This document shows positions 1-8,863 of a stretch of 64,000 nt of DNA, piece by piece. This stretch comes from Pseudarthrobacter naphthalenicus (GTDB lineage Bacteria > Actinomycetota > Actinomycetes > Actinomycetales > Micrococcaceae), in NCBI RefSeq assembly GCF_029076445.1, contig NZ_JARESG010000002.1:186001-250000 (forward strand), given 5' to 3'. Positions within the stretch are counted from its first letter, which is position 1; each line of letters starts with the position of its first letter. Below the pieces are notes generated by a model. It made no database searches, was not told where the DNA came from, and saw only the letters and a program-made list of their open reading frames with translations. The position numbers and the translations under genes are program-made.

Positions 1-1563
1 TGGTTCGCCGGGGGCGTGACCGTGCCGGTTTATGAGACCTCCTCCCCCGGACAGGTGGAGTGGATTTTGCACGACGCCGGTGCCCGCCACGTATTCGCCG
101 AAGACCGCGACAAGGTGGCACTGATCGCCGGTGTGCTGGAAACGTCCGCACTCCTGCGGGACCGGCTGGTCAGCGTAGTCAGGATGGATTTCGACGGCGA
201 AGCGCCGGACCTCGCCAGCCTCTCGGCCGCCGGGACGGGGGTTACAGACGCCGAACTGGAGCGTCACCGCACCGCCGCCGGGCTGGCCGACGTCGCATCC
301 CTGGTCTATACGTCCGGCACCACCGGGCGCCCCAAAGGCTGCGAAATCACCCACGGCAACTTCGCGCTGGTGGCCGTGAACGTGGTTGCATTCCTGCCCG
401 AAATCCTCAAACAGCCCCATGCGCGGACCCTGATGTTCCTGCCTTTGGCCCATGTGCTGGCCCGTGCCGTCCAGGTGGCCTGCCTCCATGCAGGTGCCAC
501 CCTGGGCCACGTTAATAGTGCTGCAGCGTTGCTTGAGGACCTGGGGACATTCAAACCCACATTCCTGCTGGCCGTGCCGCGGATTTTCGAAAAGGTGCGG
601 GCGGGTGCCACGCACAAGGCTGCCATGGCCGGCAGGTCGCGGATCTTCCGGGCGGCCTCGGCAACCGCCATCCGTTATTCCCTCGAGGAGGACCGTGCCG
701 CCCGCGGGGAAGGCACCGGACCGGGCTTGGCGTTACGCACGCAGCATGCCCTCTTTGACCGGCTCGTGTATGCACGGCTCCGCCGCATGTTCGGCGGCCG
801 CCTGGGTCACATGGTGTCCGGTGCCAGCGCCTTGGCCCCCGACGACGCGCATTTCTTCCGCGGTGCCGGGATCCCCGTCCTGGAGGGTTACGGGCTGACC
901 GAAACCACGGCTCCCTGCACCGCCAACACCGTCACCCGCACCCGGGTGGGCAGTGTGGGCATCCCCCTGCCGGGAACAACCATCCGTGTCGCCGAGGACG
1001 GCGAAGTGCTGGTCAAAGGGATCGGTGTCTTCAAGGGGTACCACGCCAACGAAGCGGCCAACGCGGAGGCCTTCGTGGGCGGATTCTTCCGCACCGGGGA
1101 CCTGGGGGAACTCGACCCCGAAGGGTTCCTGACCATTACCGGCCGCAAGAAAGACCTGTTGGTCACCGCCGGCGGCAAGAACGTGGCGCCCGGACCGCTT
1201 GAAGAGAAGATCCGCACGCACCAGCTGGTTGACCACGCAGTGGTGGTCGGCGACGGGAAACCTTACGTAGCCGCGCTGGTCAGCCTGGACCCCGCCGGCC
1301 TGGACAACTGGTGCCAGGAGAACAAGGTCAGCCCGTTGACTCTGGCTGATGCGGCCCGGGATCCCCGCATCCGGAGCGCAATACAGACGGCCGTGGACCA
1401 CGCCAACACCCTGGTTTCGAAGGCCGAAGCGGTCCGCAGCTTCACCATCCTGGCGGCCACCCTTACGGAGGAATCCGGCCACCTGACGCCTTCGCTCAAA
1501 CTGAAAAGAGCCGCCGTCGTCCGTGATTTTGAAGCCGAGATTGCCGGGCTTTACCGCAGCTAG
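1..1563 (+). CDS. Long-chain fatty acid--CoA ligase (AMP-binding), 5' truncated by window edge
   Basis: Adenylate-forming enzyme that activates a fatty or other carboxylic acid to its acyl-CoA in the cytoplasm. The reading frame is open to base 1 (W-F-A-G-G precedes the GTG at 16), so the true start lies upstream and about 520 residues are visible. Motifs in order: YTSGTTGRPKG P-loop about 100 residues in, the GYGLTETTAP adenylation motif, TGDLGELDPEGFLTITGRKKD (A8 hinge and ribose-binding Asp), and a C-terminal domain ending in SLKLKRAAV. The fold and motif spacing fit the FadD15-like branch (long-chain AMP-ligases with a VxxT/GR-KD hinge). The stop codon overlaps the convergent neighbour's stop by 4 nt. 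Substrate chain length cannot be read from sequence. Confidence 0.9.
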   Translation, partial: WFAGGVTVPVYETSSPGQVEWILHDAGARHVFAEDRDKVALIAGVLETSALLRDRLVSVVRMDFDGEAPDLASLSAAGTGVTDAELERHRTAAGLADVASLVYTSGTTGRPKGCEITHGNFALVAVNVVAFLPEILKQPHARTLMFLPLAHVLARAVQVACLHAGATLGHVNSAAALLEDLGTFKPTFLLAVPRIFEKVRAGATHKAAMAGRSRIFRAASATAIRYSLEEDRAARGEGTGPGLALRTQHALFDRLVYARLRRMFGGRLGHMVSGASALAPDDAHFFRGAGIPVLEGYGLTETTAPCTANTVTRTRVGSVGIPLPGTTIRVAEDGEVLVKGIGVFKGYHANEAANAEAFVGGFFRTGDLGELDPEGFLTITGRKKDLLVTAGGKNVAPGPLEEKIRTHQLVDHAVVVGDGKPYVAALVSLDPAGLDNWCQENKVSPLTLADAARDPRIRSAIQTAVDHANTLVSKAEAVRSFTILAATLTEESGHLTPSLKLKRAAVVRDFEAEIAGLYRS

Positions 1564-2759
1564 GCCGCAACCTCAACGGATTCCACGTCATCTTTCAGCA
1601 GTCCGCGGCGCCGGCGCGTAGGCCAGGTGAGGATCAGGGTCACCACGGAGACCAGGAAGACCAGCCCGGCAATGACGATGCCCGCATCGATCCAGAACTG
1701 CCCCGGGAACAGCCGGATCAGGGTGTCCTCCAGAGCGAACGTCCAGGAACCGCTGGCGAAGAAGATCCGGTGGAACTCCGTGAAGAACTGTTGCCAGCTC
1801 AGCACCGCCAGTGCCCCGAGGCCCAGGATGATCGCCAGCGACACGATGGAGCCTGCGAAGAGCCCCCGCCGGACTCCCCCGGGGCTTCGGCGGCGCAGGT
1901 ACGCGATAGCCACGATGCTGAGTGCAATGAGGAGCGCACCTGCGCCGAAGGCCGAGAGGATGACCGTCTTGACGTCCGCCATGTGGCTGACCTCGCCATC
2001 CTTGAACAGGCTGGCCCCACTCCGGTTCACCAGGTCCCCGAGGTATCGGGGACCTGCCCAGTTGCTGAGATAGTCAACCGCGTAGGAGCCGTAGGTCATC
2101 CTGTCATCGGTGCTGAAACCGTACCCGTCTCCGGGGAATCCGGGCCGGTTGTATTCGATCCAGAGGAACAGGGGGCTGGTCACGGCCCGGACGGCGAGCA
2201 CCAGCAGGATCACGGGGTAGAACAGTGCCAGCAGGACCTGCCAGATGCGCGGCGCCACGGGTTTGGCGTTGGCTGCGCTTTCCCGTTCCGCGTTGCGGCG
2301 CTCAACTTCCTCCTCGGGAGGGCGGACCTGCAGGGCCGAGGTGGGCAGGGGTTCACTGTAAGGGCCGGACTGGTGGCGTGCGGCGCCCGTGAGCGGGGTT
2401 TGCTTGCCTTCGTCCGCCGAAGCCCCTGCGGCGGAAGACCCGCCGGCGGATGACCCTGGAGTGGATGACCCTGGGGTGGATGACCCGACGCTGGCTGGTT
2501 CGACCGTTGCCGGCTTGGCGCTGGCCGGATTTGCGTCAGCAGTTTCATCGGCTGCAGGTGCAGCGTCCGCGGATGTGGCGCGGGCGCGCGCAGCGTCGTC
2601 AGGCACAGCCGCGGCCTCCGCCGCTTTGCGGTCCGCCCGGCTTTCAGGCTGCCCCGTCATCCAGGCGAACGCGGGCTCGTCGGAGTCCGAAGAAGTATCA
2701 AGTTGCGGATCCGGCTGCGGCTCCGTGCGCTTGGCAGGGGTCGGCGAGTTGTCGTTCAC
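1560..2759 (-). CDS. TIGR01906/DUF1461 family integral membrane protein
   Basis: Membrane protein of unknown function, 399 aa, GTG start with GGAAGTGA upstream. The first ~165 residues are a disordered, Pro/Ala/Ser/Thr-rich and charged segment that includes short repeats (SSTPG twice, then SSAGG). The conserved part follows: a first membrane helix (LLALFYPVILLVLAVRAVTS), an extracytoplasmic segment with YNRPGFPGDGYGFS, and three more helices, ending in TRRRR and an acidic tail. The layout of one helix, a ~100-residue loop and three helices, with the F-P-G-Q-F-W segment, matches DUF1461. It is transcribed away from the L,D-transpeptidase gene and may share its transcript. Role unknown. Confidence 0.75.
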   Translation of the reverse strand: MNDNSPTPAKRTEPQPDPQLDTSSDSDEPAFAWMTGQPESRADRKAAEAAAVPDDAARARATSADAAPAADETADANPASAKPATVEPASVGSSTPGSSTPGSSAGGSSAAGASADEGKQTPLTGAARHQSGPYSEPLPTSALQVRPPEEEVERRNAERESAANAKPVAPRIWQVLLALFYPVILLVLAVRAVTSPLFLWIEYNRPGFPGDGYGFSTDDRMTYGSYAVDYLSNWAGPRYLGDLVNRSGASLFKDGEVSHMADVKTVILSAFGAGALLIALSIVAIAYLRRRSPGGVRRGLFAGSIVSLAIILGLGALAVLSWQQFFTEFHRIFFASGSWTFALEDTLIRLFPGQFWIDAGIVIAGLVFLVSVVTLILTWPTRRRRGLLKDDVESVEVAA

Positions 2760-2840
2760 AGCAGCGTCACTTCCGTTGGGGTCCGTGCTGCCTGGCTCTG
2801 GTCCGGGCAGCGCAGTGTGTCTGGTCTCGAGCCTACCGGC

Positions 2841-4079
2841 CTAGTTGTCATACTCGGCCCAAGGGATGTTCCAGTCCCCATAGCCGTCGTCCAGGGCGGC
2901 GTAATCGCCTTCAGTATTAATGATCTGCACAACGTCGCCCGTGGTCATGTTGTCAAAGACCCAGGCGGCGCCGTCGGGAGCAAACCCGATGCAGCCGTGG
3001 GAAACGTTGGTGTTGCCGATATAGGGGTAAGCGGACTCGAGTGCCTGGTGAATGTAGGCCCCGCTGAGCGTCAGCCGAATGGAGTATTCGACATCCACTT
3101 CCCCGTAGTACGCCGGGTCCCCGGGTTTGAGGCCAATGCTGGCAGCGCGGAAGTGGTCGTAGCGGTTCTTCTCCATCAGCACCGCGTAGCCGCGGGCGGA
3201 CGGGAAGCGCTTGTCCCCCATGCTGACCGGGAGCGTCTTGATTACCTGGTCGTTGACGCTGAGGGTGAAGGTGTGCGCGGTGGCGTCGGCAATCGCAACT
3301 TTCTTGTCACCGATCCGGATGTTGGCCTTCTTGTTGAAGTTCGCGATCTGGCCTTTGCCAAGATCAACTCCGAAGAGCTGCATGTCCATGGTGACCGTGG
3401 AGTTGGCGGCCCAGAAACCTTCGGGGCGGTAACGGACCATGGTGTCGCTGAACCAGTGGAAGGCCCCAACCTGGCCCGCGCTGGAGGTGATCTTGATGGC
3501 CTTCTCCACGGCAGCCCGGTTGACCACCGGCTCGCTGAAGACGACCTGGAGGGGCTGGCCCACACCCACCTTCATGCCGTCGAGGGGGTAGATCGCCGCG
3601 TCGGCTTCGTGGGTGCTGGACACCGTATTGAATGCCTGCGTGGCCGTGCTTTCGCGGCCGGCCCCGTCGGTCACCACATACGTGTAGCTGTACTCAGTGT
3701 TGAATTTCAGCGGTGCCGTGGCCGACCAGCTGCTGCCGTCCGCTGCAAAGGTGCCAGGAATTGATTCCCCTGCCGTGCTGGTAAGCGTGACGCTCTCGAT
3801 CCTGCCGTTGCCCACCTTCACAGATGCCGGTGTGGCCGGGTTGACCTGTTTGGCGGCGGCGGCAGGGATGATGTCCACCTTGACCGGCGGCACCACCGGT
3901 GACGCCAGGCCCGGCGCGGAACGGACAGCGGAGGCCGCCTCCGACTCGAGGGCACCGCGGGCGAGGCCCGGGGCAACGGCCGCGAAGACACCGCCCGTAG
4001 CAGCCAGTCCGCAGACGGCTGCCACAACAAGAATCTTTTTGGCCGTCGACATCCGGCGTGGCTTTGCTTCTGGCTCCAT
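2841..4079 (-). CDS. L,D-transpeptidase with Ig-like domains (YkuD catalytic domain)
   Basis: Cell-wall enzyme expected to make 3->3 (meso-DAP/Lys type) peptidoglycan cross-links or to anchor proteins, working outside the membrane. 412 aa, close to the size of mycobacterial LdtMt2. The N-terminus has basic residues then one hydrophobic helix (ILVVAAVCGLAATGGVFAAV), a signal anchor or signal peptide. Ig-like repeats follow, including IYPLDGMKVGVGQPLQVVFSEPV. The C-terminal YkuD domain has the catalytic motif S360-H361-G362-C363, with Cys363 as nucleophile. It lies 63 bp downstream of ahcY, with a strong terminator hairpin between them, so it probably has its own promoter. A second in-frame Met at residue 10 is a possible alternative start. 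Confidence 0.92.
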   Translation of the reverse strand: MEPEAKPRRMSTAKKILVVAAVCGLAATGGVFAAVAPGLARGALESEAASAVRSAPGLASPVVPPVKVDIIPAAAAKQVNPATPASVKVGNGRIESVTLTSTAGESIPGTFAADGSSWSATAPLKFNTEYSYTYVVTDGAGRESTATQAFNTVSSTHEADAAIYPLDGMKVGVGQPLQVVFSEPVVNRAAVEKAIKITSSAGQVGAFHWFSDTMVRYRPEGFWAANSTVTMDMQLFGVDLGKGQIANFNKKANIRIGDKKVAIADATAHTFTLSVNDQVIKTLPVSMGDKRFPSARGYAVLMEKNRYDHFRAASIGLKPGDPAYYGEVDVEYSIRLTLSGAYIHQALESAYPYIGNTNVSHGCIGFAPDGAAWVFDNMTTGDVVQIINTEGDYAALDDGYGDWNIPWAEYDN

Positions 4080-4108
4080 AGTCCGATCTTAATGGTTGAA
4101 GGTAACAA

Positions 4109-4133
4109 CCCCGGGCGCCGTCCGCGCCCGGGG
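4109..4133 (-). terminator. Intrinsic terminator after ahcY
   Basis: Perfect 10-bp stem CCCCGGGCGC / GCGCCCGGGG (4109-4118 with 4124-4133) around a 5-nt loop. On the minus strand it is followed by TTGTTACC. It sits 10 nt past the ahcY stop, so it should end the DUF3499-Trm112-ahcY transcript before the transpeptidase gene. Confidence 0.7.
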
Positions 4134-4142
4134 AGTCACACC

Positions 4143-5630
<1,488 letters not shown>

Positions 5631-5704
5631 GGTGTTCCTTTGCTCTGTCCGATGGCGGCGACGGCGTTAAAGCGTCTGCATGCAGGTCGATGTGGGAGTG
5701 AAAG

Positions 5705-5926
5705 TCAGGACGCAGCGGAGTCGTGCTGGTCGGAGCCGGCCGCGGTGGCAGCCAGCAGCAGTTCCGGCGGCAGCAGGAGCGGTATGCCGTCCTGGATCGG
5801 GTAGCGGAGCTTCACGCCCGACTCTCCCGCCGCCGTCGATACAAGCTCTTCGCCGTCCTGGACCAGCGACGAGCCGGTCACGGGACAGCGCAGGACGGAC
5901 AACAGTTCAGGACTGATCTTTGCCAT
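5705..5926 (-). CDS. Trm112-like small protein
   Basis: 73-aa protein of the bacterial Trm112/YcaR family. The ATG at 5926 (MAKISPELL) has GGAG nine bases upstream, and a longer open frame upstream of it has no family similarity. The core is VLRCPVTGSSLVQ, then LRYPIQDGIPLLLPPE, the family signature. It keeps only one of the cysteines used for zinc binding by the eukaryotic protein, as bacterial members usually do. Eukaryotic Trm112 activates methyltransferases; placement directly before ahcY, which removes the methyltransferase product SAH, is suggestive but proves nothing. A variable acidic/Ala tail ends the protein. Confidence 0.85.
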   Translation of the reverse strand: MAKISPELLSVLRCPVTGSSLVQDGEELVSTAAGESGVKLRYPIQDGIPLLLPPELLLAATAAGSDQHDSAAS

Positions 5927-6068
5927 GGTTGGATGCTCCCGAAAGGGCGCGCGTCCGCGCGCCGGTGGCTGACTGATTAGCAGGTTCAAGCCTACCGCCA
6001 CTCCAGCATCGGACAGGTGCAGGTCCGGTGGATTCGTGATCCGGCACGATGTCCGGGGCAGTGGAGAA

Positions 6069-6458
6069 TCAGGACGGTTCGCGCAGGATGCGGAGGTGGC
6101 CCCGGCGTGTGCCTTCGGCACCGGCCGGCGCTTCCAGCGCCGAGTGTGCAGCACGCTGGGCCGGCGTTGTCTGCGGCTTGGGCGGCAGGGCTGCCGCTTC
6201 CCGGACTGCGTTGGCCAGGGCAAGGAGGTCGTCCGGGCCGGGCTGCTGGGGAGTGGTGGGCATCGCCAGCCGAAGCACCTCCCAGCCGCGGGGAACTGTC
6301 AGTGACCCGGCATGCTGCTCGCACAAATCGTAACAATGCGGCTCGGCGTAGGTGGCAAGGGGACCCAGGACTGCGGTGGAGTCCGCGTAGACGTACGTCA
6401 AAGTCGCCACCGCTGACTGACGGCAGGCCGATCGTGAACATTGACGGATAGCTCCCAC
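6069..6458 (-). CDS. DUF3499 family protein
   Basis: Small actinobacterial protein of unknown function, 129 aa from a GTG at 6458 (GAIRQCSRSACRQSAV...). I chose this start because family members begin with this Cys-containing motif; the frame stays open upstream to 6575 but that part is low-complexity and would run toward the divergent zincin gene. Conserved features are CSRSAC, the core TLTYVYADSTAVLGPLA, and EPHCYDLCEQHA. Paired CxxxxC and HCxxxC elements suggest a metal site. The C-terminal third is variable. Its order with the zincin gene, whiB and ahcY matches the M. tuberculosis Rv3258c neighbourhood, so a housekeeping role linked to envelope or division is plausible. Confidence 0.85.
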   Translation of the reverse strand: MGAIRQCSRSACRQSAVATLTYVYADSTAVLGPLATYAEPHCYDLCEQHAGSLTVPRGWEVLRLAMPTTPQQPGPDDLLALANAVREAAALPPKPQTTPAQRAAHSALEAPAGAEGTRRGHLRILREPS

Positions 6459-6680
6459 GACATCACAGACTACTCTGCCTGACGTTCGTTTCCCGGTATT
6501 TGCCGCACCAACCGCCGTGCCCCGGGCCTGCCGGCGGTGAGTCTCGCGTAAAACTGCGGCCGGGTTTACAGTCAATGTATGCAGTCATCGAACCATGATT
6601 CAGCTTTTTCGGTCCGTTTGGCTGACCCGGACGCCTCCGGTACAGAAACGGGACCAAGCTCAACGGGCCGGAGTTTTGCG

Positions 6681-7094
6681 ATGCGCCGCCGGAACCGCCA
6701 CGGCCGCGGCCTGCGGGGGGAACTCGTCCTGCCCACTCATCCCGGATACCGGACGCGTTCTGACCGTTTTGATGACTTGGTCCTGGACTCCGCTCAGCGG
6801 CTCCACGACATCTGGGGAAAGACGCTGGACGGCGTTCGATTTGCCGTGGACGAGATCCCGCCGGACCTGGAGCAGCTGGTGGCCCAGGCTGCGCCTCCGC
6901 CGATGGGTGCCTACACGCCGGCAACGGACGGGGAAGGCCCGGTGATCACCTTGTACCGCCGGGTGGTGGAACAGGGTTGTGGCAGCCTGGATGAACTCCA
7001 GGACCTGGTGCACGACGTTGTGGTGGAGCACACGGCAGAGATGCTCGGAGTGGCCCCGGAGACGCTGGATCCGGTCTACCGCCGCAGGTACTGA
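6681..7094 (+). CDS. Zincin-like metallopeptidase family protein (PF06262/DUF1025)
   Basis: 137-aa predicted zincin-fold protein. I prefer the ATG at 6681 because CCGGAG lies eight bases upstream and the length matches M. tuberculosis Rv3259 (about 139 aa); an upstream in-frame ATG at 6579 has no visible ribosome site and adds a 34-residue low-complexity leader. The core includes FDDLVLDSAQRL, FAVDEIPPDLE and ITLYRRVVE. The active-site region reads H111-D-V-V-V-E116-H117, where the family's canonical motif is HExxH, so catalytic competence is doubtful. It is transcribed divergently from DUF3499 and convergently with DUF5719. Substrate unknown. Confidence 0.8.
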   Translation: MRRRNRHGRGLRGELVLPTHPGYRTRSDRFDDLVLDSAQRLHDIWGKTLDGVRFAVDEIPPDLEQLVAQAAPPPMGAYTPATDGEGPVITLYRRVVEQGCGSLDELQDLVHDVVVEHTAEMLGVAPETLDPVYRRRY

Positions 7095-7135
7095 CCGCCC
7101 GCCTGGCTTTCGTTGTCGAGGTAAGTAGCCGAGGT

Positions 7136-8863
7136 TTAGTAGCCGAGGGAGACCGCGACCTTTTCCTGCCCCGACGCGGCAGGCATCAGGGCCAGCGTGG
7201 AAATGTCCTCCCGGCCGTCCTGCTGCAGCAGCAGGGCCCCGTAGGCGGCGTCGCCCGACGCTGAGACCACGTAGGCCACCACGGCCGACTCCTCCACTTT
7301 CTCGGGAAGCTTGATGGAGGTGGTGGTTCCGCCGGCGACGTCCGCAGTGGCTGCCGGGCGGATCCTGCCGTCGGCTGTCACGGCTGCGTAGGAAATGGTG
7401 GCCCTGTTCTCCAGCACGCCGAAGACGAGGCTGCGGTCACCGCCCTGGGGCACCGGAACAACGTGCTGGCTGCCGAGCCTGACGCCCGAGGCCGCCCACG
7501 CCACATCGGAGGCCTTGGTGCCGTTGACGCCGCGCGTTACACGCGCCGAAGCCACGAATGAGACGTCCGAGCTGGTGGACACCGTGTAGCGGCCGGCCGG
7601 GACGCCTGCCAAGGAAATCTCGGTGGCGGAGCCTGCCTTCGCCGTGACCACGCCGCCGCCGGGGAGGGCCTTCTGACCATCGCGGCCGAAGAGCTTGACC
7701 TCCACCACGGCGTCGGAAGGGCCGGGCACGGTGATGTTCAGAGCGGGGCCCGCGTCGCCGAAGCCCGACTTCCCCGTCATCGCTGAAATGCCGCCGGCGT
7801 CCTGGATGTCCAGGCCGGTCATGACCTGCCGGGCAGCCGGCGCGGCCCCCGGCGTGATGAAGTCCAGGCCGCCCGGCGTCAGTCCCCTCAGGACGCTCTG
7901 TTGAATGACCGCAGCGACGGGACCGCCGGCGCTCCGGACATGGACGCTCAGTTGCCGCTCACCGGGAGCCAGGCCGGCGAGGACGAAGGAACGGGTGGTT
8001 CCCGGGGCGACGAGGAGCCCCCTGCTGCCGGGCGCCTGGATCTGGCCCTTGCTCCCAAACAGCTCAAGGCTCACGGTAGCGGGAGTGCTCGAGGCGTTGC
8101 TGAGGACCAGGACGGATGTGCGCCCCACAGTGGTGCTGGCGCCGGCGAGCCAAAGATCGTTGGCCGGCGGTGTGCAGTTGGCTGCCGCGGTCCCTTGCAG
8201 GTCGCCGTCCGTTGCCGAGTACTTCAGCGCACCGGCCGCTGACGGTTTCTGGCCGGCCATCGCGTCCGCCCCCAGCACGGTGGCACCGCTGACCCGGTGA
8301 CTGTTGAGCACCCCGGCCTTCAGGTCCTGCGGACCGGACTGAGCCGGCTGGGTGCCGCCTTTGGCGATCTCGACGGCGGGAGTCCCGTTAAGAGTGGAGA
8401 GCAGGCTGGCGGGAAGGACACCACCGGGGGCGCTCAGCACCGCGCCGGTGACGACAGTCTCCGCCGTGGCGGACTCAGGGCTGAATTGGGGGTCAGTGCC
8501 GGCTTCGGTGCCTTCGAGCAGGCGTGCCGGTCCGGGACAGACGCCGATGCTCGCACCGGCGGGAACGGAGGCCTGCACGGCCGGGATGGGACGGCTGCCT
8601 GCGGGCTGGGGGGCGAAGGATGCCGCAGCAACGATTCCGCCCGCCGCGGCAACGATCGCCAACGCCGAGACAAGGCCGGTGAGCATGTCCTTGGTCGGTT
8701 TCCTCCGGGGAGCAGGCTTGGCTGGGCCAGTGGCGCCGGCATCCGCCGGCGGTACGGCCGGAGGTGCGCCTGCCGGTGCGCCCGGCGTCCCGTCCTGCTC
8801 CTCGACGCTGCCCGGAGCAGGCTTGGGGGCCGCCGGGGCGGGAGTTGGAGCGGTGTTATGCAT
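7136..8863 (-). CDS. DUF5719 family protein, membrane-anchored
   Basis: 575-aa exported protein of unknown function. The N-terminus is a ~55-residue Pro/Ala-rich cytoplasmic segment, then a basic stretch (RRKPTKDM) and one hydrophobic helix (LTGLVSALAIVAAAGGIVAAAS). The rest is a beta-rich extracytoplasmic region beginning IGVCPGPARLLEG, containing several WLAGASTTVGRTSVLVLSN-type strands. Its start codon overlaps the end of the upstream glycosyltransferase gene by 8 nt, so the two are translationally coupled. In actinobacteria this family regularly follows that large glycosyltransferase, which suggests a shared role in making or placing a surface polysaccharide. That role is inference. Confidence 0.8.
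   Translation of the reverse strand: MHNTAPTPAPAAPKPAPGSVEEQDGTPGAPAGAPPAVPPADAGATGPAKPAPRRKPTKDMLTGLVSALAIVAAAGGIVAAASFAPQPAGSRPIPAVQASVPAGASIGVCPGPARLLEGTEAGTDPQFSPESATAETVVTGAVLSAPGGVLPASLLSTLNGTPAVEIAKGGTQPAQSGPQDLKAGVLNSHRVSGATVLGADAMAGQKPSAAGALKYSATDGDLQGTAAANCTPPANDLWLAGASTTVGRTSVLVLSNASSTPATVSLELFGSKGQIQAPGSRGLLVAPGTTRSFVLAGLAPGERQLSVHVRSAGGPVAAVIQQSVLRGLTPGGLDFITPGAAPAARQVMTGLDIQDAGGISAMTGKSGFGDAGPALNITVPGPSDAVVEVKLFGRDGQKALPGGGVVTAKAGSATEISLAGVPAGRYTVSTSSDVSFVASARVTRGVNGTKASDVAWAASGVRLGSQHVVPVPQGGDRSLVFGVLENRATISYAAVTADGRIRPAATADVAGGTTTSIKLPEKVEESAVVAYVVSASGDAAYGALLLQQDGREDISTLALMPAASGQEKVAVSLGY

Noticed and set aside
2703..3764. Long plus-strand open frame opposite the DUF1461 and transpeptidase genes
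   Set aside because: Antisense to two well-supported genes, with no family similarity; such frames are common at high GC.
5631..5704. SAH riboswitch upstream of ahcY
   Set aside because: I looked for the conserved SAH-riboswitch core in the 74 bp before ahcY and saw nothing like it; the region holds only a normal ribosome site.
6579..6680. Upstream start for the zincin gene
   Set aside because: No ribosome site at 6579, and the extra residues are low-complexity; the ATG at 6681 has GGAG and gives the expected length.
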